Notes under the pieces: model-generated | What the model was told of the DNA's origin: nothing | The model's database searches: none | Seen by the model: only the letters and a program-made list of their open reading frames with translations | Position numbers and translations under genes: made by a program | In this document: one piece after another, positions 7,827 to 17,491 of the stretch | How positions within the stretch are numbered: the first letter of the stretch is position 1 | Layout: every line of letters starts with the position of its first letter | Origin: Robiginitalea marina | Lineage (GTDB): Bacteria; Bacteroidota; Bacteroidia; Flavobacteriales; Flavobacteriaceae | NCBI RefSeq assembly: GCF_024006985.1 | Contig: NZ_JAMXIB010000001.1 | Location: forward strand, 434,001-498,000 | Direction: 5' to 3' | Length of the DNA stretch: 64,000 nt

Positions 7827-8147
7827 ATGAAAAGAATCATCATCGACCACAAAAAGCTGACCCCTGAACTGGCTGAACTCCTTTTGGCAAAGTATCCGGA
7901 AGGTTATGGAGATGAGGATATCATCGCCTTTAAAAATGCCCGGGGGGAATGGGTGGAAGCTGTGGAACTGCAAACCATGGAAGCCCTTTACCTGGTTAAA
8001 ATCAGCAAGAGCCTTTCCAATTTCCTGGCGTCATTCGAAGACCTGGGGGAAGAGGAGGAAGATACCGAAAAACCGGTTGCCTCCCTGGAAGACATCGAAG
8101 AAGAGTACAACGGGTCGCTGGAAAGCGAATTTAACTGGGAAGATTAG
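7827..8147 (+). CDS. Conserved small acidic protein of unknown function
   Basis: The 106-residue protein begins MKRIIIDHKKLTPELAELL and contains a YPEGYGDEDIIAFKNARGEW segment and a very acidic C-terminal half (EEEEDTEKPVASLEDIEEEY). Similar small proteins are widespread in flavobacteria (recalled from the family, not searched). No catalytic motif is seen. Its last 4 bases overlap the end of the convergent DinB-like gene. Confidence 0.7.
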   Translation: MKRIIIDHKKLTPELAELLLAKYPEGYGDEDIIAFKNARGEWVEAVELQTMEALYLVKISKSLSNFLASFEDLGEEEEDTEKPVASLEDIEEEYNGSLESEFNWED

Positions 8148-8677
8148 CCCTTGCCCTGCCTACCCAGGTAGCGTTCGCGTAGGATATTCCTGTGGTGCTT
8201 CTGGTGGCCGCAGAGGATAAAGCCCAGGGCGCCCAGGCTCATGGGGTTCCCACTGGCTGTACCTTTCCAGAACATTCGTTCTTCCGGCATCGACCTGAAG
8301 AGCAGCAGGGTTGACTTCCTTATCGCCAGATACTCCTCCACCAAATCGTCGGGCGTCCGTTCCATAGCCAGGCTCATGGGAACATAGGCATCCTGGTCAA
8401 ATCCGGGCAGCGGGGTAGCATCGTGCCTGCCAAACCGCAGCGCCCTGTACTGGAACACCCTTTCGGTATCCAGCACATGCACCAGGACTTCCGAAACCGT
8501 CCATTTCCCTTCCGCATACCGGTAATGCCACAAATCTTCGGGGATGCTCCTGATGAATTCGGGAAAATTCCCCATCTGACGCTCCAAAAGCACGGTTAGT
8601 TCCTCTTCGCCCAACAGGTCGATGTAGGGTCGGTAGTACGGCGGGCAGTCTTCAGGCTGCAGGTCGAATCGGGTCAT
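8144..8677 (-). CDS. DinB-like (DinB_2) metal-binding protein
   Basis: The 177-residue four-helix-bundle protein is of the DinB/YfiT superfamily. The usual histidine triad is visible in VSEVLVHVLDTERVF (His in helix 2) and GHQKHHRNILRERYL near the C-terminus. Members act in bacillithiol or mycothiol-type transfers or are uncharacterised; the substrate here is unknown. It is convergent with the acidic protein gene (4-base overlap) and lies downstream of the lrp-type gene on the same strand with a 25-base gap. Confidence 0.85.
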   Translation of the reverse strand: MTRFDLQPEDCPPYYRPYIDLLGEEELTVLLERQMGNFPEFIRSIPEDLWHYRYAEGKWTVSEVLVHVLDTERVFQYRALRFGRHDATPLPGFDQDAYVPMSLAMERTPDDLVEEYLAIRKSTLLLFRSMPEERMFWKGTASGNPMSLGALGFILCGHQKHHRNILRERYLGRQGKG

Positions 8678-8702
8678 AAAAGATCAGGGGCCGGGGCCAC
8701 CC

Positions 8703-9182
8703 TCAGAGTTCGTTAAATATTGTGTGCATCAACCGCTTTTTGTCGTTGATGCTTTCTTCCAGGGAAATCATGGTTTCCGTACGGCTAATGCCGTCGATGT
8801 CATCAATCTGGAAGATGATGTTCTTGGCATGGGTGGTATCCTTGGCCCGTATCTTACAAAAGATATTAAACTTGCCCGTGGTAATATGGGCCACTGTAAC
8901 ATAGGGGATTTCCGCAAGCCGCTCCAGGACAAATTTAGTCTGGTGGGTCTTTTCCAGGAATATGCCGACATAAGCGATGAAGGAATATCCCAGTTTTACA
9001 TAGTCAAGCGTCAGGGAGCTGCCCTTGATGATTCCCGCTTCCTCCATTTTCTTTACGCGAACATGGACCGTTCCCGCAGATATCAGGAGTTTCTTGGCGA
9101 TATCCGTGAAGGGCGTCCTGGTGTTATCGATAAGCATGTCGAGGATCTGGTGATCGATTTCGTCCAGCTTTACTTTGGCCAT
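8703..9182 (-). CDS. Lrp/AsnC family transcriptional regulator
   Basis: The protein of about 159 residues has an N-terminal winged helix (LDEIDHQILDMLIDNTRTPF, then DIAKKLLISAGTVHVRVKKM) and a C-terminal RAM/AsnC ligand-binding domain with the VTVAHITTGKFNIFCKIRAK segment. It likely senses an amino acid and regulates metabolism genes. The start is taken at MAKVKLDEIDH (9182); MEMAKV at 9188 is equally possible. A TAnnTTTG box lies just upstream. Confidence 0.92.
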   Translation of the reverse strand: MAKVKLDEIDHQILDMLIDNTRTPFTDIAKKLLISAGTVHVRVKKMEEAGIIKGSSLTLDYVKLGYSFIAYVGIFLEKTHQTKFVLERLAEIPYVTVAHITTGKFNIFCKIRAKDTTHAKNIIFQIDDIDGISRTETMISLEESINDKKRLMHTIFNEL

Positions 9183-9198
9183 TTCCATATTTTTTAGA

Positions 9199-9206
9199 CA
9201 AAAATA
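9199..9206 (-). promoter_or_regulatory. -7 box of Lrp/AsnC gene
   Basis: The minus strand reads TATTTTTG, about 16 bases before the start at 9182, within an AT-rich 80-base spacer. Confidence 0.45.
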
Positions 9207-9267
9207 AACTATTAAGAAATATTGTGTAACGAAATCCTAAAATTTTTGAATAATTCGCAACAAGGCC

Positions 9268-10374
9268 TCATTTCCCCTGCAGTATGGCATACAAGGCCGC
9301 ATCCGCTTTCAGGGCGCTGAAGTCCTCCGGGTTTTCCGCATCGAACTGGCGATGGCCCCATTTGGAAGCCAGTTGCCCGGGGGGCAGGCATCGCGGGACA
9401 AAACGGATACGATTGTCCTGCAAGACCTCTTCGTATTGAACCCCAAGAAGGGAACCCTTTGGCTGCCCCTTGCCCAGGGCATGTGCGTTGCGGACCAGCA
9501 CATCCACAAAGCACTCCCGGTTTTCCGGGATCCCGAGATAGGGCTCCAGGGATAGCCCCTCATGCGTTTTGTCGCGGATAGCCAAAAGGGCAATCTGAAG
9601 GGCGCGGAAGACATGGTATCGGGTAATTTCACGCTCGTAGTCGCCGGGGAAATGCCCTGCCTCAAATAGCAGGGTCGGGGTCCCCCGGGCCTGGAAATAA
9701 TCCCCTACGCAATTTGGATTAAACGTATCGTCATACCGGCCAACCCCTATCCCATGGCCCAGCGCTCCGGCAATCCGGCCAATAAGCCGGGCTGCCTTAT
9801 GGCGGCCCGGGGTAAAATCGCGCTGCTCACTGGCCGCAGGGGCCAAAAAGGAAAGGGTGGCCGGCACAGGGTTCTGCCCCACCCCAAAGATGGTGCGCTG
9901 GTCGTGGAGATTGAAGCAATAATGAGGGGTAAAATCCTCATACACCTGCCTGAGGATCCGGCTTTCGGGCTGGCTTTGGGATTGGGCATCCCGGTTTAGG
10001 TCGACCTGATTGGCGTTAAAACGGGTGTAGGCCCCAGCCCCATCCGGATTCAAAACCGGGATAAAGAACAGTTGCAGGGCATCCAGCAGGGAAGCGCCTT
10101 CTTCCTCCCCTTTGCCCAACCAACGCAAAAGGTCCAGCACGGCCCGGGTGGTCGTTGTTTCATTCCCGTGCATTTGGGACCATAATAAGACCCGGATAGC
10201 CCCCCTGCCCAGGCGGACACCATACAGCGGTTGTCCGTTTACCGAAGCGCCCAAGTGCACTTTTTGCGGGCCGGGGAAACCGGCCGAGAGGAATTCCAGG
10301 ACCGTCCGGTAGGGCAGGTACCTACCGGTGATCTCCTGTACTTTAATCTTCTGGTATGGGTGCAAACCTTCCAT
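9268..10374 (-). CDS. M14-family zinc carboxypeptidase
   Basis: The 368-residue protein of the M14 metallocarboxypeptidase family would remove C-terminal residues from peptides. The zinc ligands appear as HGNE (His69, Glu72) and His157 in CFNLHDQR. NPDGAGAYTRFN and VDLNRDA are the substrate-carboxylate region, and LLFEAGHFPGD holds the candidate catalytic Glu. No signal peptide is seen, so it is probably cytoplasmic. The start ATG at 10374 lies 8 bases from a TACCTTTG box; an earlier in-frame start at 10449 would put that box inside the gene. Confidence 0.88.
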   Translation of the reverse strand: MEGLHPYQKIKVQEITGRYLPYRTVLEFLSAGFPGPQKVHLGASVNGQPLYGVRLGRGAIRVLLWSQMHGNETTTTRAVLDLLRWLGKGEEEGASLLDALQLFFIPVLNPDGAGAYTRFNANQVDLNRDAQSQSQPESRILRQVYEDFTPHYCFNLHDQRTIFGVGQNPVPATLSFLAPAASEQRDFTPGRHKAARLIGRIAGALGHGIGVGRYDDTFNPNCVGDYFQARGTPTLLFEAGHFPGDYEREITRYHVFRALQIALLAIRDKTHEGLSLEPYLGIPENRECFVDVLVRNAHALGKGQPKGSLLGVQYEEVLQDNRIRFVPRCLPPGQLASKWGHRQFDAENPEDFSALKADAALYAILQGK

Positions 10375-10382
10375 AATCCACA

Positions 10383-10390
10383 CAAAGGTA
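10383..10390 (-). promoter_or_regulatory. -7 box of M14 carboxypeptidase
   Basis: The minus strand reads TACCTTTG only 8 bases from the ATG at 10374, implying a very short leader. Confidence 0.4.
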
Positions 10391-10620
10391 AGGCGCTTTG
10401 GCGTTACAGATGTATCAAATAATATTACATATGTAACTTGTATTCCCACTGTATTTTGGTTAATTTTACAATTGTATACAGAATGTGTTATTTATGTTTT
10501 AAACATTTGTTTTTCAAATATTTAATATTTCTTATATAAATAATACATTTCATTTTAATACTCAAAACCAGGGAGTGAGGCCCTGGAATTTCCTGGTAAG
10601 CCCCGCGCCGAATTGTTATT

Positions 10621-11004
10621 ATGGTAAACATTGAGGAATTCAAGCAACGGCTCGAGCAAATCCGCTCCCATTACGACCTCAGCGCGGCGGCCCTGGCAGA
10701 TGCCATCGGGGTACAACGGTCCAGTATATCCCATCTGCTCAGTGGCCGAAACAAGCCGAGCCTGGACTTCGTTTTAAAGGTCGTGGAACGGTTTCCGGAA
10801 GTAACCCTTAACTGGCTCCTGGAAGGAGTGGGCCATTTCCCCCACGAAGGGGATTCCCAGGCCGGGGAAAGAAGTGCTGCCGAACAACCCCCTGCTGCCC
10901 CGGGCCCGGGCCCGGACAAAAGTGAAATCGAAAAGATTGTGGTTTTCTACAAAAACGGGCGGTTCCGGGAATACTTTCCCTCGGGCCCTGCGACCAGGAA
11001 ATAA
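10621..11004 (+). CDS. XRE-type helix-turn-helix regulator (second copy of family)
   Basis: The 127-residue protein has a canonical HTH_3 domain: LSAAALADAIGVQRSSISHL then LSGRNKPSLDFVLKVVERFP (residues about 20-60). It ends with VTLNWLLEGVGHF, which corresponds to LNVVWLLTGEGPM in the regulator at 402-782. A Pro/Gly/Ala-rich linker (EQPPAAPGPGPD) joins a short C-terminal segment, IEKIVVFYKNGRFREYFP. That ending is found on similar flavobacterial regulators (recalled). It is preceded by a 170-base AT-rich spacer. Target unknown. Confidence 0.85.
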   Translation: MVNIEEFKQRLEQIRSHYDLSAAALADAIGVQRSSISHLLSGRNKPSLDFVLKVVERFPEVTLNWLLEGVGHFPHEGDSQAGERSAAEQPPAAPGPGPDKSEIEKIVVFYKNGRFREYFPSGPATRK

Positions 11005-11016
11005 CCTCCTGTATCG

Positions 11017-11024
11017 TATCTTTG
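11017..11024 (+). promoter_or_regulatory. -7 box directly before small lipoprotein
   Basis: TATCTTTG ends 4 bases before the ATG at 11029. If active, the transcript would be essentially leaderless. Confidence 0.4.
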
Positions 11025-11028
11025 CATC

Positions 11029-11403
11029 ATGAGAAACGTTCTGCTTACCGGCCTTCTTACCCTGGCCCTGTCATGTCAGGAGCCCCCCTCCCGCGAATGC
11101 GGGCGCTTTCAACAGGGCACCTTCCGCTTTACGGCCACGGTGGACGGCCAGGAAGAAACCACGGTGTTTACCCGCACCCAAAACCTGGAAATCTCTGAAT
11201 ACAAAGGCCAGAAGGACTCTGCCTCTGTCCGTTGGATCAACGACTGCGAATATATCGTGACCAACCTCAACCCCAAGAACAGGGGTGAGGAAAAACCCAT
11301 CCACATGAAGATCCTATCCACTTCTGAGGATTCATACACCTTCGAATACAAGCTCGTGGGAACCTCCAACGGTTCGCGGGGTACGGCTTACAAGGTGGAG
11401 TAG
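11029..11403 (+). CDS. Small lipoprotein beside topoisomerase IV genes
   Basis: The 124-residue protein begins MRNVLLTGLLTLALSCQ with a lipobox (LALS-C) at Cys16. The mature part begins with CGRFQQGTFRF and has a SVRWINDCEYIVTNLNP segment. Three cysteines (after the lipid Cys) may form a disulfide. Homologues in flavobacteria are often found by parC and have been labelled topoisomerase IV by proximity (recalled); nothing in the sequence supports that activity. It is probably a periplasm-facing lipid-anchored protein of unknown function. Confidence 0.75.
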   Translation: MRNVLLTGLLTLALSCQEPPSRECGRFQQGTFRFTATVDGQEETTVFTRTQNLEISEYKGQKDSASVRWINDCEYIVTNLNPKNRGEEKPIHMKILSTSEDSYTFEYKLVGTSNGSRGTAYKVE

Positions 11404-11580
11404 CCCGGGAAAAGATAATTAGTTGCACGAAGGCTCGCTTATGCCCCTTAGGTTCCCGTCCGGGCAGCTTACCCGATCCCCGGGGCATCCGTTTCCGTTG
11501 CAAGGGATGCACTTCCCTCCCACTGCCCATAGAGAGTTCCTGCCGTAGTTCCAACGTGAAGCCAGATTGGCTGAAAGCCC

Positions 11581-14238
11581 TTAGAAAAGCCTGGTTTGCC
11601 CGTTCTCTTCCCCGGCTTCCCCTGTCGGGGGCTCCTCGCCTTTTTCGGGTGACCCCTGGGTCCCTGGTCCGGCAACGGTTATATCCTCCTGGTCCACCAC
11701 CTCCATGTCCCTGGCGTCCTTTTTTTCGGGCTCTTCAAAGGGCAGGGGTTCCAGGCTGTTGATTTCGAGGACCTTCTCCCGGGTCAGCTGGTTCCCCATG
11801 GCGGTAATTCCCTTAACGGAGATGAATTCCTCCAGGTTTACTTCCAGGTTTGGTTTCCGATCCACTCCCCTTTTCTTGGCAAACACCACCTCTGCCATGG
11901 GTCGGTAGTCGGTAAAGATTTTCTCAAGGTACGATTTGGGATGGCTCGTAAGGATGTTCTCTTCCCTGTCGGGGTTTTCGATGAGGAACCGCTTGACATA
12001 GAACAATTCCTTTTCCCCTTCCCAGTAAATGGCGGTGATGGGCTTAAGGGGTTTCCATTTTTCCAGCACAATCATATCATCGTCAAAGTGCATGCTGAGC
12101 TCAGGGATCATGGTGCGCACCACCCCTTTTTGGTTGATGGTCAGCAACCGGTCCTCTGAAGTGAATTCCCCGAGCAATTCCCCGCGTTCATCCACATTCA
12201 GGCGCTGCACCGTGTCATCGAACCAGATTTTGCGGGGTTTCAGGGTGGAAAGCCCCTTTTCTTTCAGTTCAATGCGCTTTACGGCGTATTTGGTCACGAT
12301 ATTCCCTTTTGCCGTGCGCGCTTTTATGGCCACGTCGGCAAAATCCAGGTCCCATTTCAGTTTCTTTATATTCCCTTTCTGGCGGAGGTTTACCGTAACG
12401 ATTTCGGCCTCCCCATTGGGGTTGGCACTGAAATAGAGCACTTCGGAATTGGGCTTGCCCGCGGTCAGGTCATACATCTTGTCGCGGGTAATGGCCGTGA
12501 CATTGAAGCGTTTAACGTAGCTCGCCCCTCCCCGGCCATCCTTATACACCATATTGTAGATGGTGCGCTTATCCTTTTTCCTGAAGACAGCCACGTGGAT
12601 GATGTTTTTGCCGACAAAAATCTTGCTGTCGACTTTAGTGACCATCATTTCTCCCGCGGCGGTAAACACAATGATGTCGTCGATATCGCTGCAATCGGTC
12701 ACATATTCATCCTTGCGCAGGGCAGTTCCCACAAAACCTTCTTCACGGTTCACATAGAGCTTGGTATTGCGGATGACCACCTTGGTGGCCTCGATCTCGT
12801 CAAAGACCCGGATTTCCGACTTCCGCTCCCGCCCTTTCCCGTATTTCTGCTTTAATTCCTGGAAATACGCGATGGCATACGCCACCAGGTTCTCGAGGTG
12901 GTGTCGGGTTTCCCGGATTTTATCCTCCAGGCTTTCGATGTATTGCTGGGCCTTTTCGAGGTCGAAGCGGGAAATCCTCTTGATGCGGATTTCCGTAAGG
13001 CGAATGATGTCTTCTTCGGTAACCGCCCGCTTTAAATGCCCGATATGGGGTTTTAGCCCCTTGTCGATGGCCTGTATCACGCCCTCCCAGGTCTCTTCCT
13101 CCTCGATTTCTCGGTAAACCCGCTTTTCGATAAAAATGCGTTCGAGGGAAGAAAAATGCCATTGTTCTTCCAGTTCCCCCAATTGGATCTCCAACTCTGC
13201 CTTCAGCAGGTCCACCGTATGGTCGGTGGACCGCGTCAGCATTTCGCTTACACCCAGGAATAGCGGCTTGTTGTCTTCAATGACGCAGCCCAGGGGCGCT
13301 AAGGAAGATTCACAAGCCGTAAAGGCGTAAAGGGCATCGATCGTTTTGTCAGGAGAAATGCCTCCGGGCAGGTGTACCAGGATCTCCACCTCGGCTGCCG
13401 TATTGTCTTCGATCTTTTTGATTTTGATCTTGCCCTTTTCGTTCGCCTTTAAAATGGAATCGATTAGCGAAGAGGTGTTCGTTCCAAAAGGGATCTCGTT
13501 TATGACCAGGGTATTCTTGTCCAACTGGGAGATCCGGGCCCTTACACGGATCCTACCGCCCCGTTCCCCGTCGTTGTAATTGGCAATATCGATGATGCCC
13601 CCCGTAGGGAAATCGGGGTATAATTTAAAGCGCTGCCCTTTGAGGTGCTTAATGGAGGCATCGATGAGTTCGTTGAAGTTATGGGGCAGGATTTTTGTCG
13701 AAAGGCCCACCGCGATGCCCTCGGCCCCCTGGGCCAGCAGGAGGGGAAATTTCACCGGAAGGTGCACCGGCTCCTTTTTGCGTCCGTCGTAAGAGAGTTG
13801 CCAATCGGTGATCTTGGGCGAAAAGACCACCTCCAGGGCAAATTTGGAGAGCCGCGCCTCGATGTAACGCGAGGCGGCAGCCCCATCCCCGGTTAAGATG
13901 TTCCCCCAGTTTCCCTGGGTGTCGATCAGCAAGTCCTTTTGCCCCATCTGCACCATGGCATCGGCAATACTGGCATCGCCATGGGGGTGGTACTGCATGG
14001 TTTGCCCCACCACATTGGCCACCTTGTTGTAGCGGCCATCATCCATTTCCTTCATCGCATGCATGATCCTGCGCTGGACGGGCTTGAAACCGTCTTCGAT
14101 GGCGGGCACAGCCCGCTCCAGGATAACATAGGAGGCGTAATCGAGGAACCAGTCTTTATACATTCCCGTTACCCGGGTCAGTGCTTCCTGCTGCTCGTCT
14201 TCCTGATGCGACTCGTTAACAGATCCGTTTTCTTCCAT
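11581..14238 (-). CDS. parC: DNA topoisomerase IV subunit A
   Basis: The 885-residue type IIA topoisomerase subunit cleaves and religates DNA. The QRR motif is in GFKPVQRRIMHAM and the fold-defining segment is GQTMQYHPHGDAS. The catalytic tyrosine is in AAASRYIEARLSKFA. The C-terminal region (from about residue 490) is a beta-pinwheel-like domain, and the last 50 residues are an acidic tail. It is arranged after parE on the same strand with a 21-base gap, so this is an operon. It works as ParC2ParE2 in chromosome decatenation. Confidence 0.94.
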   Translation of the reverse strand: MEENGSVNESHQEDEQQEALTRVTGMYKDWFLDYASYVILERAVPAIEDGFKPVQRRIMHAMKEMDDGRYNKVANVVGQTMQYHPHGDASIADAMVQMGQKDLLIDTQGNWGNILTGDGAAASRYIEARLSKFALEVVFSPKITDWQLSYDGRKKEPVHLPVKFPLLLAQGAEGIAVGLSTKILPHNFNELIDASIKHLKGQRFKLYPDFPTGGIIDIANYNDGERGGRIRVRARISQLDKNTLVINEIPFGTNTSSLIDSILKANEKGKIKIKKIEDNTAAEVEILVHLPGGISPDKTIDALYAFTACESSLAPLGCVIEDNKPLFLGVSEMLTRSTDHTVDLLKAELEIQLGELEEQWHFSSLERIFIEKRVYREIEEEETWEGVIQAIDKGLKPHIGHLKRAVTEEDIIRLTEIRIKRISRFDLEKAQQYIESLEDKIRETRHHLENLVAYAIAYFQELKQKYGKGRERKSEIRVFDEIEATKVVIRNTKLYVNREEGFVGTALRKDEYVTDCSDIDDIIVFTAAGEMMVTKVDSKIFVGKNIIHVAVFRKKDKRTIYNMVYKDGRGGASYVKRFNVTAITRDKMYDLTAGKPNSEVLYFSANPNGEAEIVTVNLRQKGNIKKLKWDLDFADVAIKARTAKGNIVTKYAVKRIELKEKGLSTLKPRKIWFDDTVQRLNVDERGELLGEFTSEDRLLTINQKGVVRTMIPELSMHFDDDMIVLEKWKPLKPITAIYWEGEKELFYVKRFLIENPDREENILTSHPKSYLEKIFTDYRPMAEVVFAKKRGVDRKPNLEVNLEEFISVKGITAMGNQLTREKVLEINSLEPLPFEEPEKKDARDMEVVDQEDITVAGPGTQGSPEKGEEPPTGEAGEENGQTRLF

Positions 14239-14259
14239 AAAGAAAGACGCTAATAGGCG

Positions 14260-16119
14260 TTAGTGTTGATCCCCGGCTACCAGGTCAAGTTCCACCCGGA
14301 GGTTTTCAATGATGAAATCCTGCCGGTCGGGGGTGTTTTTACCCATATAAAACTTCAGCAATTCCTCGATGGACATTGCCTTGTCGAGCATTATGGGCTC
14401 CAATCGGATATCTTCCCCGATAAAATTCTTGAATTCCTCCGGGGAAATCTCCCCCAACCCTTTAAAACGGGTAATCTCAGGTTTCCCGGACAATTTTACC
14501 ACAGCTGCCCGCTTTTCTTCCTCGCTGTAGCAATAAATGGTCTCCTTCTTGTTGCGGACCCTGAACAGGGGGGTTTGCAGGATATAGAGGTGGTTTTCCT
14601 TGATGAGTTCGGGAAAGAACTGCAAAAAGAAGGTGATCAGCAACAACCGGATGTGCATACCGTCGACATCGGCATCGGTGGCGATGACGATATTGTTGTA
14701 CCGCAGGCCTTCGATGGATTCCTCAATGTTCAGGGCCGCCTGCAGCAAATTGAACTCTTCGTTTTCATAGACGATCTTCTTGCTCATCCCATAGGAATTC
14801 AGGGGTTTCCCCCTGAGGCTGAATACCGCCTGGGTGTTGACGTCCCGCGATTTGGTAATGGACCCTGAGGCCGAATCCCCTTCTGTGATGAACAGGGTGG
14901 TTTCCAGCCGGCGATCGCTTTTCATATCGTCCAGGTGTATGCGGCAGTCGCGGAGTTTCTTGTTGTGGAGGCTGGCCTTTTTGGCCCGCTCCCGGGCCAG
15001 TTTGCGAATCCCGGACAACTCTTTCCGCTCCCTTTCCGCCTGCACGATCTTACGCTGGATTTTTTCGGCCGTATCGGGGTTTTTATGGAGGTAGTTATCC
15101 AGTTCCCGCCCGACGAAATCGTTGATGTAGGTGCGGACCGTTGGCAGCCCATCCCCCATATCGGTGGACCCCAGCTTGGTCTTGGTCTGGCTTTCGAAAA
15201 CCGGCTCCATGACCTTGATGGAAATTGCGGAAATCACGGATTTCCGGATATCCGAAGGGTCGTAGTTCTTCCCGTAAAAATCCCTTATCGTCTTTACGAG
15301 GGCTTCTCGAAAGGCGGACTGGTGGGTTCCCCCCTGGGTGGTGTACTGTCCGTTGACAAAGGAGTGGTATTCCTCGCTGTACTGGGTTTTGCTGTGGGTG
15401 ATGGCCACTTCAATATCGACCCCTTTCAGGTGGATGATCGGGTAGAGGAAATCGTCGGTGTTGTTATAGTCTTCCAAAAGGTCCAGCAACCCGTTTTCGG
15501 AAAAGAACCGTTCCCCGTTGAAAAGGATGCTCAGCCCCGGGTTGAGGTAGACGTAATTGCGTAGCATCCGCTCCACGTATTCGTTGCGGAAGCGGTATTT
15601 TTTAAAAATCCGGTCGTCGGGGGTAAAACTGATCTTGGTGCCCCTTCGCCTGGAAGATTCTTCGAGGAGCTCCTCCGTCTGCAACTCCCCCCTTTCAAAT
15701 TCAGCAGACTTCGATTGTCCATCCCGGTTCGATTCCACCCGGAAATAGGAAGACAGGGCATTGACCGCCTTGGTCCCCACCCCGTTGAGGCCCACCGACT
15801 TCTTGAAAGCCCGGGTATCGTATTTCCCCCCCGTGTTCATTTTGGAAACCACGTCCACCACCTTGCCCAGCGGGATACCGCGGCCAAAGTCGCGCACGCT
15901 GACCCTATCGTCCTTGATGGCGATCTCGATGGTCTTGCCGGCCCCCATCACGAATTCGTCGATACAGTTGTCGATTACCTCTTTCAGCAGGATATATATG
16001 CCATCGTCATGGGAGGAACCATCCCCGAGTTTCCCGATATACATCCCGGGACGCATGCGGATGTGCTCCTTCCAGTCCAGGGACCGGATATTGTCTTCAG
16101 TATACTGCGTTTCAGCCAT
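14260..16119 (-). CDS. parE: DNA topoisomerase IV subunit B
   Basis: The 619-residue ATPase subunit partners the downstream ParC. The GHKL ATP-binding motifs are [13 protein letters not shown] and [28 protein letters not shown] and the QGGTH segment follow. The TOPRIM domain contains TEGDSASG, and [15 protein letters not shown] carries the metal-binding Asp residues. Length fits ParE rather than GyrB. It is the first gene of the parE-parC operon. Confidence 0.94.
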   Translation of the reverse strand: MAETQYTEDNIRSLDWKEHIRMRPGMYIGKLGDGSSHDDGIYILLKEVIDNCIDEFVMGAGKTIEIAIKDDRVSVRDFGRGIPLGKVVDVVSKMNTGGKYDTRAFKKSVGLNGVGTKAVNALSSYFRVESNRDGQSKSAEFERGELQTEELLEESSRRRGTKISFTPDDRIFKKYRFRNEYVERMLRNYVYLNPGLSILFNGERFFSENGLLDLLEDYNNTDDFLYPIIHLKGVDIEVAITHSKTQYSEEYHSFVNGQYTTQGGTHQSAFREALVKTIRDFYGKNYDPSDIRKSVISAISIKVMEPVFESQTKTKLGSTDMGDGLPTVRTYINDFVGRELDNYLHKNPDTAEKIQRKIVQAERERKELSGIRKLARERAKKASLHNKKLRDCRIHLDDMKSDRRLETTLFITEGDSASGSITKSRDVNTQAVFSLRGKPLNSYGMSKKIVYENEEFNLLQAALNIEESIEGLRYNNIVIATDADVDGMHIRLLLITFFLQFFPELIKENHLYILQTPLFRVRNKKETIYCYSEEEKRAAVVKLSGKPEITRFKGLGEISPEEFKNFIGEDIRLEPIMLDKAMSIEELLKFYMGKNTPDRQDFIIENLRVELDLVAGDQH

Positions 16120-16253
16120 AAATTGGGGGTTTACCCCTGCTAATATAAAATTTAGGGGAAGAAATCAAAATCAGGCGCTGTTAAAGTAATTAACAATGCT
16201 ATACGGCAAGGACCCCGTTGCGTTCTCCCGCGCGGTACAATCCCTTAAAGGGT

Positions 16254-17348
16254 CTATACGTTGAAGCGGAAATGCATCACATCCCCGTCCTTTACTATAT
16301 ACTCCTTGCCTTCGACCCGCATCTTGCCCGCTTCCCGCACCCTGGCCTCGCTGCCGTAGGCTACGTAGTCGTCGTAGGAAATGACCTCAGCCCGGATAAA
16401 CCCCTTTTCAAAATCGGTATGGATCACCCCTGCGGCCTGAGGCGCGGTGGCCCCTACCGGGATGGTCCATGCCCTGACCTCCTTCTCCCCTGCCGTAAAG
16501 TAGGTTTGCAGGTTCAGCAGGGTATAGGCGGCACGGATCAGCTTGGAGGAACCGGCTTCGTCCAGCCCGATGTCTTCGAGGAAGAGCTGGCGCTCCTCAT
16601 ACGATTCCAGTTCATTGATGTCGGCCTCCGTGGCCACCGCCAGCACGAGGATGCCTGCTTTTTCCCCGGCGACCGCCTCCCTGACCCGCTCCACATGGGC
16701 ATTGCCGGTAAGGGCCGATTGCTCATCGACGTTGCAGACATAAAGGACGGGTTTGTCTGTAAGCAGTTGCAGGGGCCTGACAAAGTCCCGATACCCCTCT
16801 TCGTCCACCCCTATAGCACGAACCGAGCGGCCGCTTTCCAACCCGCTTTTGAGGGCTCCCAACACCGCAGCCTCTTTTATGGCGTCCTTGTTGCCGGTCT
16901 TAGCAGCCCTTGAGGCTTTTTCAAGCCGTTTTTCGACGGTTTCGAGGTCTTTGAGCTGCAATTCCATATCTATGGTCTCCTTGTCGCGAATGGGGTCGAC
17001 GGAGCCGTCCACATGTACCACATTGTCATTGTCAAAGCACCGCAGCACGTGCAAAATGGCATCGGTTTCCCTGATGTTCCCGAGAAACTGGTTCCCGAGG
17101 CCTTCCCCCTTGCTGGCCCCCTTCACCAGCCCGGCGATGTCTACGATTTCCACCGTGGCTGGCACGACCCGTTGTGGTTTCACGAGTTTTTCCAGGGCTT
17201 CCAGGCGGGGGTCGGGCACATTCACCACGCCGATATTCGGTTCAATGGTGCAGAACGGGAAATTGGCGCTCTGGGCCTTGGCGTTGGATAGGCAATTGAA
17301 CAAAGTGGATTTGCCTACATTGGGCAAGCCGACAATACCTGCTTTCAT
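16254..17348 (-). CDS. ychF: Redox-regulated ATPase YchF (OLA1 family)
   Basis: The 364-residue Obg-like P-loop protein binds ATP rather than GTP and associates with ribosomes. The Walker A is [12 protein letters not shown] near the N-terminus, and [20 protein letters not shown] is the switch/G3 region. CNVDE replaces the guanine-specific NKxD motif as in YchF, and the C-terminal TGS domain ends in [17 protein letters not shown]. The start is the ATG at 17348 ([10 protein letters not shown]); a longer in-frame start to 17396 adds residues not found in the family. Confidence 0.94.
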   Translation of the reverse strand: MKAGIVGLPNVGKSTLFNCLSNAKAQSANFPFCTIEPNIGVVNVPDPRLEALEKLVKPQRVVPATVEIVDIAGLVKGASKGEGLGNQFLGNIRETDAILHVLRCFDNDNVVHVDGSVDPIRDKETIDMELQLKDLETVEKRLEKASRAAKTGNKDAIKEAAVLGALKSGLESGRSVRAIGVDEEGYRDFVRPLQLLTDKPVLYVCNVDEQSALTGNAHVERVREAVAGEKAGILVLAVATEADINELESYEERQLFLEDIGLDEAGSSKLIRAAYTLLNLQTYFTAGEKEVRAWTIPVGATAPQAAGVIHTDFEKGFIRAEVISYDDYVAYGSEARVREAGKMRVEGKEYIVKDGDVMHFRFNV

Positions 17349-17403
17349 AGCGGTTTTTATAGTAATTTCACACAGCGGGGTGCACCCGTGTTTCAATTGG
17401 CCG

Positions 17404-17411
17404 CAAATATA
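17404..17411 (-). promoter_or_regulatory. -7 box of ychF
   Basis: The minus strand reads TATATTTG, about 55 bases before the ychF ATG. Confidence 0.4.
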
Positions 17412-17491
17412 GCCCTAATTCCCTGTTCTCCCTACCCCGCCTGTAACAAAAAGGCAACAGCTTCGTCCTACCCCCAAAGGCAAACCCATCC

